NCBI GenBank assembly: GCA_000824845.1 | Contig: CCNC01000068.1 | Span: 62,001-126,000, forward strand | Length of the DNA: 64,000 nucleotides | DNA from: Mesorhizobium sp. ORS 3359 | Lineage (GTDB): Bacteria > Pseudomonadota > Alphaproteobacteria > Rhizobiales > Rhizobiaceae | Direction of reading: 5' to 3' | Part shown: piece after piece, positions 8,239-17,600 of the stretch | How the letters are laid out: each line of letters begins with the position of its first letter | Position numbering within the stretch: position 1 is the stretch's first letter | Translations under genes and position numbers: made by a program | Notes under the pieces: model-generated | What the model was told of the DNA's origin: nothing | The model's input: the letters and a program-made list of their open reading frames with translations, nothing else | Database searches by the model: none

Positions 8239-8934
8239 TCAGGCGCTGACGCGGATATCTTCCGGTTCGCGCAGCACATAGCCGCGGCCCCACACCGTCT
8301 CGATGTAGTTCTGGCCGCCGGACGCCGCGTCGAGCTTCTTGCGCAGCTTGCAGATGAAGACGTCGATGATCTTCAGCTCCGGCTCGTCCATACCGCCGTA
8401 GAGATGGTTGAGGAACATTTCCTTGGTGAGCGTGGTGCCCTTGCGCAGCGAGAGCAGCTCCAGCATCTGATATTCCTTGCCGGTCAGGTGCACGCGCTGA
8501 CCGCCGACCTCGACCGTCTTGGCGTCGAGATTGACCACCAGGTCGCCCGTGGTGATGACCGACTGGGCGTGGCCCTTGGAGCGTCGGACGATGGCGTGGA
8601 TGCGCGCCACCAGCTCGTCCTTGTGGAAGGGCTTAGTCATATAATCGTCGGCGCCGAAGCCGAGGCCGCGCACTTTGTCCTCGATACCGGCCATGCCGGA
8701 CAGGATCAGGATCGGCGTCTTGACCTTGGAGAGGCGCAGCGTGCGCAGGACTTCGTATCCCGACATGTCGGGAAGATTGAGATCCAGAAGGATGATGTCG
8801 TAATCGTAGAGCTTGCCGAGGTCGACACCTTCTTCGCCGAGATCGGTCGTATAGACGTTGAAGCTCTCCGATTTCAGCATCAATTCGATGCTCTGTGCGG
8901 TTGCACTGTCATCTTCAATCAGCAGAACACGCAT
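8239..8934 (-). CDS. ctrA: Cell-cycle response regulator CtrA
   Basis: A 231-residue OmpR-type regulator: receiver domain (residues 1-115, with Asp7-Asp8, phospho-acceptor Asp51 and KPF near residue 101) and winged-helix DNA-binding domain (about 125-225, [20 protein letters not shown] and a recognition helix with [13 protein letters not shown]). This is the essential alphaproteobacterial master regulator that binds TTAA-N7-TTAA boxes to control division, motility and envelope genes and is phosphorylated through CckA-ChpT. The C-terminus ends in the small residues Val-Ser-Ala, comparable to the proteolysis tag of Caulobacter CtrA. The long upstream gap carries GANTC methylation sites and CtrA-like half sites, suggesting methylation- and self-control. 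Confidence 0.96.
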   Translation of the reverse strand: MRVLLIEDDSATAQSIELMLKSESFNVYTTDLGEEGVDLGKLYDYDIILLDLNLPDMSGYEVLRTLRLSKVKTPILILSGMAGIEDKVRGLGFGADDYMTKPFHKDELVARIHAIVRRSKGHAQSVITTGDLVVNLDAKTVEVGGQRVHLTGKEYQMLELLSLRKGTTLTKEMFLNHLYGGMDEPELKIIDVFICKLRKKLDAASGGQNYIETVWGRGYVLREPEDIRVSA

Positions 8935-9383
8935 TTCATTCCCCTTTTCTGCTGCCGGGCCGTGTCACGACCCGTCCGGGACCCGGAGCAGTGATTGCCT
9001 GAACAGAAGGTGCCACCGACTGGTTAACAAATCCTAATTTCGTGTCATCCACGATACCAGATTTTTTAACCCCTTTCTACACCCACTTGAATCTAATAAC
9101 GAATCACAGACGCAAACCGCTAATGCACCACATCAAAAAGTCAGCCTAAGTGACTCCAGAGACTCGCTGGCCCGGGCTTTCGCCGAGAGCCGGAATTTTT
9201 ACCCGGCCTTAAGTCCTCGCCCGTATGATTAACAATGCCCGTAAACGAATGGTTACCGCCGGCGAAAATCTTTAGGGCTTTGTTTCCTATAGCCTAGGGA
9301 AAGCCGGGGGAAACGGGCGGCGCTTGGGTCGTTCCGGGCGGATCGGACGGTATTGCAGGTGTGCGTTTGCGGAGTATCGAGTC
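8935..9383. promoter_or_regulatory. Divergent ctrA / fliJ-like control region with GANTC cluster
   Basis: A 449-base gap with no gene. Four GANTC sites (9089, 9101, 9152, 9161) fall within 77 bases; GANTC is the target of the CcrM cell-cycle methylase, which in Caulobacter gates a ctrA promoter. A CtrA-like box with one mismatch per half, TAAA-N7-TTAC, is at 9242-9256, and TTAAC half sites occur near 9024 and 9229. The stretch is clearly AT-richer than flanking genes. Promoter starts cannot be placed from sequence alone. Confidence 0.6.
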
Positions 9384-9761
9384 ATGAAGTCACGTGAAAA
9401 CCTCGTTCGGCTGAAGCAATTTCAGGTGAATGAGAAGCGGCGGCAGCTCTTGCAGCTGGACATGATGATCGCCGAGTTCGAACGCATGGCCGTCGAGCTG
9501 GAAGCGCAGATCATCGCCGAGGAGAAAAAAGCCGGCATCACCGACATCAACCATTTCGCCTATCCGACCTTCGCCAAAGCGGCCCGCCTTCGCCGCGACA
9601 ACCTCAGGAATTCGCAAAGCGACCTCGCCCAGCAGCGAAGCACTGCCGAATCATTACTCGGCGAAGCTGAAGCGGAGCTTTCCAAAGCGGAGATGCTGGA
9701 ATCGCGAGACACCAAGGTCCGCGATGCGGAAATGGGCGGCCGCAGCGCCATGATCGGCTGA
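9384..9761 (+). CDS. fliJ: FliJ-like flagellar export chaperone
   Basis: A 125-residue, almost wholly helical protein beginning MKSRENLVRLKQFQVNEKRR, the style of FliJ proteins, which form an antiparallel coiled coil that links export chaperones to the flagellar type III ATPase. A gene of this kind next to ctrA is common in Rhizobiales. The ATG at 9384 is preferred over an upstream in-frame start at 9324 because the family opens at this point. No other flagellar gene is in the window, so it is detached from the main flagellar cluster. It shares the upstream region with ctrA, so direct CtrA control is plausible. Confidence 0.75.
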   Translation: MKSRENLVRLKQFQVNEKRRQLLQLDMMIAEFERMAVELEAQIIAEEKKAGITDINHFAYPTFAKAARLRRDNLRNSQSDLAQQRSTAESLLGEAEAELSKAEMLESRDTKVRDAEMGGRSAMIG

Positions 9762-9863
9762 TCGCCGGCATATTGCAGTCATTGCGGCAAACATGTCGAG
9801 CCGGAGGCATGCCGCTGGCACCTTCAGCACCGCCAACCGGTCGAATCAGCCTCGCCGCCTGCT

Positions 9864-10262
9864 TCAGGACACGGCCATCTCGTCATGATCAGCCGATGCC
9901 CGGGCTCGGGCTTCCTTGATTTCCGGCGCATGCTCTTCGGCCCATGAGCGTATCTGGCTGAGCAGCCCCGCCAGGTTCTGGCCAAGCTCCGTCAGCTCAT
10001 ACTCCACGCGCGGCGGAATGACGGGAAACACCTGGCGCCGCACAAGACCGTCGCGCTCCAGCACACGCAGCGTCTGGGTCAGCATCTTGGGCGTGATGCC
10101 TTCCATCTTGCGTGCCAGCTCGCCATTGCGCAGCCTGCCGCGCCGCAGCGCGCAGACGGTAAGATAGACCCACTTGCTGGCCAGCATCTCGAGCACGGTG
10201 TGCGACGGACAGGTGCGCCGGAACGCATCGTAGCCGAGCGGCGAAGCGTCTTCACTATCCAT
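9864..10262 (-). CDS. HxlR-type transcriptional regulator
   Basis: A 132-residue winged-helix protein with the HxlR signature: a conserved early Cys (RRTCPSHTVLEML), the helix-turn-helix GELARKMEGITPKMLTQTLR, and the wing LVRRQVFPVIPPRVEYELTELG. The ATG at 10262 was chosen because family members begin shortly before the Cys; a TTG 36 bases upstream would only add a 12-residue tail. These repressors often control a divergent oxidoreductase and sense electrophiles through the Cys. That fits here, since a quinone-oxidoreductase-type gene starts 89 bases away in the opposite direction. Confidence 0.87.
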   Translation of the reverse strand: MDSEDASPLGYDAFRRTCPSHTVLEMLASKWVYLTVCALRRGRLRNGELARKMEGITPKMLTQTLRVLERDGLVRRQVFPVIPPRVEYELTELGQNLAGLLSQIRSWAEEHAPEIKEARARASADHDEMAVS

Positions 10263-10308
10263 AGGGTACCTATATATCAAAAAGTGCATACTCGACAATC
10301 AGCTATTA

Positions 10309-10323
10309 CTATCCAAAAGATAG
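10309..10323. promoter_or_regulatory. Candidate HxlR operator
   Basis: Inverted repeat CTATC-N5-GATAG in the 89-base gap between the divergent HxlR regulator and the oxidoreductase gene, 28 bases before the oxidoreductase start. Position and symmetry suit binding of the dimeric regulator; no sequence-specific knowledge confirms it. Confidence 0.45.
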
Positions 10324-10351
10324 CGGCACATCACTCGAACAGGAGGCGTTC

Positions 10352-11278
10352 ATGCGTGCCGTTGTCCAGACTTCCGTCGGGGGCCCCGAGGTCCTTTTCG
10401 TCGCCGAGCAGCCTGACCCCGTGCCCAAGCCCGGCGAGGTACTCGTGCGCGTCAAGGCGGCGGGCATCAACCCGGTCGACGGCGCCGTGCGCAGCGGTTC
10501 CTACCCGCTGCTCGGCGAGCCGCCCTTCATTCTCGGCTGGGATATTTCAGGAACCGTAGCCGCGCTCGGCGCCGGCGTGACCGCCTTCAAGGTCGGCGAT
10601 GAGGTGTTCGGCATGCCGCGCTTTCCCAAGCAGGCCGGAGCCTATGCCGAGCTTGCCGCGGCGCCGGCGGACGAGATGGCTGCGAAGCCTGCGGCCATCG
10701 ACCACGCGCATGCCGCGGCCTTGCCGCTCGCCGGCTTGACGGCCTGGCAAGGCCTCATCCGCCACGGCCACCTGCAGGTAGGCCAACGCGCGCTGATCCA
10801 TGCCGGTGCCGGTGGCGTCGGCCATCTGGCGGTGCAGATCGCCAAGCCGCGCGGCGCCTATGTCATTGCCACGGCCAGCCCGGGCAAAACGGATTTCGTC
10901 CGCGCGCTCGGCGCCGACGAGGTGATCGACTACACCAAGGATGATTTCACGGGGAAAGTCGGCAATGTCGATCTGGTTCTGGATCCGATCGGCGGCGACC
11001 ATGCCGACCAATCGATGGCAGTCCTGCGCGACGGCGGCGTTCTGGTCTCGCTGCTCAACGTTCACGATGCCACCAGGGCGAAGGCCAGCGCGCGCGGTAT
11101 CCGAGTGGAGCGAATGTCCGTGGTGCCCGACCGCGATGGCCTGGTCGAGCTTGCCAGGCTGGTGGATGCAAGCAGGCTCTCGCCCCATGTGGCGAAGACT
11201 TTCCCGCTCGAAGAGGCGGGAGCAGCCCATGCTTTTTTGGCCACCCGGCCAATTGGCAAGGTCGTACTGACGGTCTGA
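10352..11278 (+). CDS. NADP-dependent quinone oxidoreductase-like protein (MDR, zinc-free)
   Basis: A 308-residue medium-chain dehydrogenase/reductase. The N-terminal GroES-like domain holds KAAGINPVDGAVRSG, and the Rossmann part has HAGAGGVGHLAVQIAKPRGAYVIATAS, with the AGAGGVG dinucleotide motif near residue 151. The zinc-binding cysteines of alcohol dehydrogenases are missing, so it belongs to the quinone reductase branch that reduces quinones or enones with NADPH. An AGGAGG ribosome site lies just before the ATG. It is divergent from an HxlR regulator that probably controls it. The substrate is unknown. Confidence 0.87.
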   Translation: MRAVVQTSVGGPEVLFVAEQPDPVPKPGEVLVRVKAAGINPVDGAVRSGSYPLLGEPPFILGWDISGTVAALGAGVTAFKVGDEVFGMPRFPKQAGAYAELAAAPADEMAAKPAAIDHAHAAALPLAGLTAWQGLIRHGHLQVGQRALIHAGAGGVGHLAVQIAKPRGAYVIATASPGKTDFVRALGADEVIDYTKDDFTGKVGNVDLVLDPIGGDHADQSMAVLRDGGVLVSLLNVHDATRAKASARGIRVERMSVVPDRDGLVELARLVDASRLSPHVAKTFPLEEAGAAHAFLATRPIGKVVLTV

Positions 11279-11292
11279 GGTTTAGAAAAGCG

Positions 11293-11320
11293 AAAAGGGC
11301 GCGGAACATCGCGCCCTTTT
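11293..11320. terminator. Bidirectional terminator between oxidoreductase and sciP
   Basis: Perfect 11-base arms AAAAGGGCGCG / CGCGCCCTTTT with a 6-base loop, between the convergent ends of the oxidoreductase (11278) and sciP (11339). The A- and T-runs make it work in both directions. Confidence 0.88.
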
Positions 11321-11338
11321 CCTTAATGTCTATCCAGC

Positions 11339-11614
11339 CTAGTGCCGGTATTGCTGGATCCGCGTGGTGCGCAGCCCGGCAAGGCCGTATTCGTCGATCG
11401 ATGCCTGCCAGGATAGAAATTCTTCGGTGGTGAGCTTGTAGCGCTGGCAGGCTTCCTCGAGGCTGAGCAGGCCGCCACGTACCGCTGCGACAACTTCCGC
11501 CTTGCGCCGGATAACCCAGCGCCGCGTGTTCGTCGGCGGCAGATCGGCGATGGTAAGAGGGCTGCCGTCGGGCCCAATAACATACTTGACTCTAGGTCTA
11601 ACCAGATCGGTCAT
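11339..11614 (-). CDS. sciP: CtrA inhibitor protein SciP (DUF1153)
   Basis: A 91-residue DUF1153 protein with VKYVIGPDGSPLTIADLPP (residues about 10-28), then RRWVIRRKAEVVAAVRGG and a helix-turn-helix SLEEACQRYKLTTEEFLSW. This is the SciP family. In Caulobacter it binds CtrA and DNA in G1 cells and blocks CtrA-activated transcription. It lies about 2.4 kb from ctrA. The ATG at 11614 is the only sensible start. A CtrA-like box 57 bases upstream of the start suggests that CtrA turns on its own inhibitor, as known in Caulobacter. Confidence 0.9.
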   Translation of the reverse strand: MTDLVRPRVKYVIGPDGSPLTIADLPPTNTRRWVIRRKAEVVAAVRGGLLSLEEACQRYKLTTEEFLSWQASIDEYGLAGLRTTRIQQYRH

Positions 11615-11670
11615 CGTACTCTCTACTAAAAACTCAAAGACCCAATCCCCGCCACAGTACCGCCACAGCT

Positions 11671-11685
11671 TTAAAAATTGCCTAA
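11671..11685 (-). promoter_or_regulatory. CtrA-like box upstream of sciP
   Basis: TTAA-N7-CTAA on the plus strand, one mismatch from the CtrA consensus TTAA-N7-TTAA, 57 bases before the sciP start. A second, weaker match, TTAG-N7-TTTA, is at 11725-11739. The 254-base gap also serves mnmA in the other direction. Confidence 0.5.
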
Positions 11686-11868
11686 GCGAACCCTAGTCAC
11701 TAGGTAAGGATCGTGAACGCCCGGTTAGGATATCGTTTAGAATTTGAAACATCGGCCTCCGGGCCCTGAAGTTGCGGGCAATTTCGTCCTGGGCCGCAAG
11801 CTGGCGCAGACGTGGCGCTTGACCTATATTCCGGCCATTGGCATTGAGCGCCGCACAGTGAAAGCACC

Positions 11869-13059
11869 ATGAACAGCCTCGACCTCCCTCGCCGCCCAGA
11901 AGAAACCCGTGTCGTCGTCGCGATGTCGGGCGGTGTCGATTCGTCCGTGGTCGCGGGCATCCTGAAGCGTGAAGGCTATGACGTCGTCGGAGTGACGCTG
12001 CAGCTCTACGATCACGGCGCCGCCACCCATCGCGCCGGTTCGTGCTGCGCCGGCCAGGACATAGACGACGCCCGCCGCGTTTCCGAAACGCTCGGCATCC
12101 CGCATTATGTGCTCGACTATGAGGAGCGTTTCCGCAAGGCGGTCATCGATCCCTTTGCCGAGAGCTACGTCGCCGGCGAGACGCCGATCCCTTGTGTATC
12201 GTGCAATCAGACGGTGAAGTTCGCCGACCTCCTGGCCACCGCGCAGGATCTCGGCGCCGACGCCTTGGCCACGGGCCACTACATCCGCTCCCGCGCCAAT
12301 GGCGCGCATCGCGCGCTCTACCGGCCGGTCGACGCCGACCGCGACCAGAGCTATTTCCTGTTCGCCACAACGCAGGCGCAGATCGATTATCTGCGATTTC
12401 CGCTCGGCGGTCTGTCCAAGCCGCAGGTCCGCGCCATTGCCGAGGAGATGGGGCTGACCGTCGCCGCCAAGCAGGACAGCCAGGATATCTGCTTCGTGCC
12501 GCAGGGCAGATATTCCGACATCATCGCCAAGCTGAAGCCCGCGGCCGCCAACCCAGGCGACATCGTCCATATCGATGGCCGCGTGCTCGGCCGCCACGAA
12601 GGCATCCTGCGCTACACGATCGGCCAGCGCCGCGGCATCGGCATCGCCTCCGGCGAGCCGCTCTATGTCGTCCATCTGGATGCCGACCGGGCGCGCGTCA
12701 TCGTCGGCCCGCGCGAGGCGCTGGAGACGCACAAGATCTATCTGCGCGCTATGAACTGGCTTGGCGACGGGCCGCTGTCGGACGTTCCGGCAGGCGGGAT
12801 CGAGCTCTTCGCAAAAGTCCGCTCGACCAGGCCGCCGCGTCCGGCCGTGCTGCATCATCGCAACGGCGTGACGTCGGTCGAGCTGGCCGACGGCGAGTCC
12901 GGCATCGCGCCCGGACAGGCCTGCGTGCTCTATTCCGACGACGGCAGCGAGGCGCGGGTGTTCGGCGGCGGTTTCATCGAGCGTTCCGAGCGTGGAGCCG
13001 AGGCCGAGGCCATGCTGTCCAGGCTTGCGGCAAGGCCGGCGCAGATTCCCGCCGAGTGA
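11869..13059 (+). CDS. mnmA: tRNA-specific 2-thiouridylase MnmA
   Basis: A 396-residue enzyme that adds sulfur to U34 of tRNA-Lys, -Glu and -Gln in the cytoplasm. The PP-loop ATP-binding motif SGGVDSS is at residues 20-26. The two catalytic cysteines are expected at Cys112 (VSCNQTVKF) and Cys208 ([10 protein letters not shown]). [11 protein letters not shown] in the central domain and the C-terminal beta-barrel are present, and length is normal for alphaproteobacteria (slightly longer than the E. coli enzyme). The ATG at 11869 sits after a short gap with no strong ribosome site. It is divergent from sciP. Confidence 0.96.
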   Translation: MNSLDLPRRPEETRVVVAMSGGVDSSVVAGILKREGYDVVGVTLQLYDHGAATHRAGSCCAGQDIDDARRVSETLGIPHYVLDYEERFRKAVIDPFAESYVAGETPIPCVSCNQTVKFADLLATAQDLGADALATGHYIRSRANGAHRALYRPVDADRDQSYFLFATTQAQIDYLRFPLGGLSKPQVRAIAEEMGLTVAAKQDSQDICFVPQGRYSDIIAKLKPAAANPGDIVHIDGRVLGRHEGILRYTIGQRRGIGIASGEPLYVVHLDADRARVIVGPREALETHKIYLRAMNWLGDGPLSDVPAGGIELFAKVRSTRPPRPAVLHHRNGVTSVELADGESGIAPGQACVLYSDDGSEARVFGGGFIERSERGAEAEAMLSRLAARPAQIPAE

Positions 13060-13093
13060 GTTCTTAGTCTTATCGTCGCTGCTTCAGGACGGC

Positions 13094-14059
13094 TCAGACC
13101 GACGACCCGGTGTGTATGACCGTGCCGGCGGTCAGAATGCGCAGCACCCGGATCGCTTCCTCGCCATCGGTGCGCGGCTCGGCACGCGTCTCGATGCATT
13201 GCATGAAATGGGCAAGTTCGCGCGTCAGCGGCATGCCCTCGCCGACCGGCACGTAGGAAGGCTCGTTGGCCGTGAACGCCCACTGGCCGCTGTCCTGCCA
13301 GACTGCGTGGCGATAGACGGCAAGCTTGCGCTCCCAGGGCTCGACGTCGTCGAACACGGCCATCGCCTTGGTGCCGACGACCGTCAGCCGCCGCTCCCGA
13401 TAGGGATTGAGGCGCGAGGCGAAGAGATGGCTGCGCAGGCCGTTCGGAAAGCGCATATGCAGATGCGCAAAGTCGCTGAGATTGTCGAGCAGCGCCGCGC
13501 CCTCGCCCCTCACCTCGATTGGCTCGGTGCCGGTGATGGCGAGGATCATCGACAAGTCGTGCGGCGCAAGGTCCCAGAGCGCGTCGTTCTCGGTGTGGAA
13601 CTTGCCGAGGCCGAGCCGGTGCGAATGGATGTAGCGCACCTCGCCGAGCTCGCCATTGTCGATAAGCCCCTTCAGCGTCTCGAAAGCCGGATGGAAGCGC
13701 AGCACATGGCCCACCATGAAGACACGGGCCTTGTCCTTGGCCGCCTTCACCGCGCGCTCGGCGTCCGCGACCGTCAGCGCGATCGGCTTTTCCACCAGCA
13801 CGTCCTTGCCGCTTTCGACTGCCCGCACGGCGGTGTCGGCATGGAATTGCGGCGGCAGCGCCATGACGATGGCGTCGATATCGTTTCTCTCGAACAGGCT
13901 GTCCGGCTCGATCGCCAGGCAGTCCTGCTCGCTGGCGAAACCTTCGGCGCGGGCGCGGTTGACGTCGGAAACGGCATAGAGCGCGCCAAGCGCCTTCAGG
14001 GTGCGGATATGGTTGCTGCCCCAGTATCCGCAACCGAGGACGGCGATGCGCGGCTTCAT
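13094..14059 (-). CDS. Gfo/Idh/MocA family oxidoreductase
   Basis: A 321-residue NAD(P)-dependent sugar-type oxidoreductase. The N-terminal Rossmann motif GCGYWG is at residues 9-14 and the signature EKP lies in DVLVEKPIALT. The C-terminal beta-sheet domain contains DLAPHDLSMILAI with the His usual near the active site. Relatives act on UDP-sugars, inositols or other polyols, often in cell-surface sugar synthesis. No sugar-nucleotide genes flank it, so the substrate is open. It converges with mnmA across a 34-base gap. Confidence 0.86.
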   Translation of the reverse strand: MKPRIAVLGCGYWGSNHIRTLKALGALYAVSDVNRARAEGFASEQDCLAIEPDSLFERNDIDAIVMALPPQFHADTAVRAVESGKDVLVEKPIALTVADAERAVKAAKDKARVFMVGHVLRFHPAFETLKGLIDNGELGEVRYIHSHRLGLGKFHTENDALWDLAPHDLSMILAITGTEPIEVRGEGAALLDNLSDFAHLHMRFPNGLRSHLFASRLNPYRERRLTVVGTKAMAVFDDVEPWERKLAVYRHAVWQDSGQWAFTANEPSYVPVGEGMPLTRELAHFMQCIETRAEPRTDGEEAIRVLRILTAGTVIHTGSSV

Positions 14060-14311
14060 TCGTTCAAACTCTAGAATTTCATCGCCGAGACATAGCGACG
14101 TGCCCCGCCGAACTCAACCCCGGCACATGCCCTGAGTGTCTGTCCGGCAAAGCTTTTCTGGGACGAGATTATACGGGCTGGATTATGCCGGCATGTCGGC
14201 ATCATCCAAGCTTGACAGGCTCACCCTCCCAACCTTATATCCGCGCGACCTTGGCGAACGCCTCGCGACGCCCGTCCATTCAGGACGGTTTTCCGGGCCA
14301 TTTGCCACCCT

Positions 14312-14388
14312 GGCGGGGTAGCTCAGTTGGTTAGAGCACGGGAATCATAATCCTGGGGTCGGGGGTTCAAGTCCCTCTCCCGCTACCA
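14312..14388 (+). tRNA. tRNA-Met (CAT)
   Basis: A 77-base cloverleaf with an encoded CCA end. Acceptor GGCGGGG pairs with TCCCGCT (G-T at the first and last pairs); D stem GCTC/GAGC; anticodon stem CGGGA/TCCTG around loop ATCATAA, giving anticodon CAT; T stem GGGGG/CCCTC with TTCAAGT loop. The A/T-rich loop and lack of the initiator features (no C-A mismatch at 1-72, stem not three G-C pairs) favour elongator Met over initiator; a lysidine-modified Ile tRNA is not excluded by sequence alone. The 250-base gaps on either side hold no visible gene. Confidence 0.93.
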
Positions 14389-14650
14389 TCTCCTTCTAAA
14401 TTATTGAAATCTTAGCTAAAATGCGGACCTATGGTAGCGCTTCGCCCATCGCCGTGCCTGCTGGCAATGTGGCGCTAAGCAGCGTGGCGCTGAAGCCTGG
14501 TGACGGCATGACGATGTCTTGGCCGGGCCGGCAGCGAACGGCGGCTTCGCGGCACGGATTTCCAAAGCGAACCCCCCAGCCCCTCGGCATCGATCCGATC
14601 TGACCCCGAAATGAGCGTCTGGATGATCGCGACGAACCACGAGCGAGCTG

Positions 14651-17600
14651 TTAGATCCGATCCTGTCGGCGTCTTATCTCGGCCGCGATCATCGACGCGT
14701 CCCGATGCAACTCGAGACGCTGAGCGGCCGCGAGCCCACGTTGCCAGGTTGAGATAGCCAGTGCATTGCGTCCATCCAGCCAGTGCGCCACGCCGACCCA
14801 CAACGCATATTGCGGGGCGCCTACAGAAAACACACGGCTATAGCGCTTGAGCTCATGCAGTGCTTGCCTCTCCCAGTGCCGCCATTGGTCGTATTCCCTC
14901 GACAAGCCCGCCTCGCGGCCGCGCAGGAGCACTTCGATCACTCCGGTGATGCCGGGCAGTGTGCTGTGCACAGTCGGTCGACCCATCCCGCGCAGGAGGC
15001 GTAGCGCATCGACAACCGCCCGGACGCTCTCTCCATGTTGCCCAACTCGTGCAAGTGCTAGCGCCAGGGAACCCTTTGCCGAAACCATGTCGGCAAGATC
15101 GGAAGACCCGACCATGGCGGACGTGGTTAGCCTGAGAATGTCGACCGCTTCCCGGGGGCTATCCGCCTGAAGGACGCACAAGGACTTGCATCGCAGCGCC
15201 CAGATTTCCTGCTGGAGGTTTCCGCTGTTCTGCGCCCTTGAAAGCAATGCTTGGGCAGTGTGCTCCAGTTCGCCCGAGTGGCCTCGGTAGTACAGAGACC
15301 AGAAACGAATGGCCTGGGCGTTGCACCAACTCAGTTGATCTCCTGCCTGGAGACAAAGTTCTTGCGACTGATCGAGACGACGATCCACCATCATCCAATC
15401 GCAATGCCCGATACGCCATAACGCGTCGAGGTTGCAGAGGTGCGAGTGGATCGATGGGTCCGCCAGCGTGATCGCGACCCGTTCCGCCCGTGCCATGAAG
15501 TAGTGGCAGGCGCGCCGCCACCCGAGAATTCCCAAACCGCAAGCGAGTTGGGCGGACGCCACCGCCATCTCGGTTGTGACCCCAGTTCGCTCGGCATAGG
15601 TGACGGCCGCGACAGTGTGTGAGAATGCCCGCGAGAAGCGAAGTTCGAAATAATCGACAACGGCAGCCTGGTTCAGGCAGCGAGTCAGTTCCTGCTCCCA
15701 AGAGCCTAAGGCGCTGTCCTGGCCTGATCGGGCCGAAGGTGGAAATATCTGTTGAAATGCGAGGCGCAGTCCGCTTCCGAGCAGCCGGGTCAGAAGGGCC
15801 ACTGGTGAGCGTGGAACTGGCTCGCCTGCCAATACCAGCGCCCGTCTCACTGAAACGCCCTGAGCATGAAGGTCGCCGCGGCTATAGTGAGCCTCGCCGA
15901 GTTGCCTGCGCCAGCGCACTGCCTGCAGCCTTTGAACGGCACTCCAAGGCTGCTCGGACTCGTAGTTCAGGCAGATTCCCAGAAATGACTCAACCTCGCG
16001 AAATGCACCGATCTGCAGGGCCTTGGTTGCGGCGAGATTTGCGTATCTTACTGCTTTGATTCTGTCCCCAGCAGCTTCAAAGTGCTGGACAAGCGCCGCG
16101 GTGTCAGCGCCGGTAGCAGCCGACTGGCTTGACTCCATCCATGCGGCCAATGCTCCATGAAGCCTCTGGCGGACTTCACCGGGGATTGCGCCATAGACAA
16201 CGTCCCGGATTTGATCATGGCGGAATTCGTAATTCCCTGAACTGGTTACTTGACGCACGAGATGCGCGGCCGCAAGCGACTCGACGGCCGCGGCGACGGC
16301 GCCGCCATGCAACACGCCCTTGAGTAAGGTCGCAAGCGCCTCGCGGCTAAAGGTGCGGCCGATCACCGCCGCCGCCTTGATCGCTTCTTGTGCGGCGGCT
16401 TCGAGCCGATCGACGCGCTCGCGAATGACCCGTTCGACCCCCTCGAAGTGTCTAAGATGATCCAACGGCCGAATTGGGCACCAGAAGCCGTCGCGCACGG
16501 CGATGAGTCCCTGGCTCTTCAGAGTGAGGGCTATCTCCTCCGCAAAGAACGGGTTGCCGCCCGCCAGTGCACAAACCCGGCGCAAAAGTTCGTCATGTGG
16601 CGGCGCTTCCCCCAGCGTGCGGGCGACCAGTTCGCAAATCGATGCGTCGTTGAGCTCTTCGAGATCCACGATCCGGCAAAACCGCGCCGGATCGTCGGCA
16701 TCGGTTCCGCCTGTATTCATCCCCGGTGCCTCGGCCCGCCTGCGCAGGTTCTTCAGCTCCTCCGGTACCTCGTCCGAGCGCACGCACAAGATCAAGAGCA
16801 GCGACGATAACGAGGAGAGGATCCATTCCACGAGACGCCAGGATGCCGAATCCAGCCACTGGCTGTCCTCCAATACCAGTACCAGCGGACGTGGTGACAA
16901 CCTATCCATCAGATCGCCCAGAAGTCGCATGGTCGCATCAGCGCGATTGGCTCCTTCCAAGTGCCTTGTCGCGTCGTTCTGCGGGATTTCGACGCCCAGC
17001 ACGTCGCCGAGCAACGGCAGTCGCGCGGCGACCGACGGGTGGCCTTGGACACGCTCGGTGACACGTTGAAGAACCGTAACGCCATCGCTTCCTGAGGAGA
17101 GCCCTAGAACGGCCGCAAGTAGCCGTCGCCAAGGCAAGAGTGATGTACGGCGGTCGTCACGTTCGGCGCCAGCCACGAACACGGCTGTCCCAGCCAAACG
17201 CAGCTCGTCCGTGAAACCCTTGATCAACGCTGTCTTGCCGATCCCTGACTCGCCCAATATCACCGCCAGACGCCTGCTTCCTTCCCGGGCTTCGTGAAAT
17301 GTGCGTTCCAGGGCTCCCAGCTCGTTTTCCCGACCGATGAGCGAGGCCGTGTTTTGTTCGGGGGCGCGTTGGTCTGCCGGACAAAAGACGGCCGCCATTT
17401 CCCCCAGCCCTTCGAGTTGCAGTGTGCCGCGTTCCTCGAAGCGAAATGACCTCCGGCTGGCTCTCTCGGTCGGTGCATCGCATAGAATGCTTGTTGATGC
17501 GGTCATAAGCCGAGCCGCACGATTCACCGGAGCTCCGAACACCATGAGCTGCCGCCGGCGGGCGCTGCCGACGACACTAAAATGCGCGTCGCCGGTGGCG

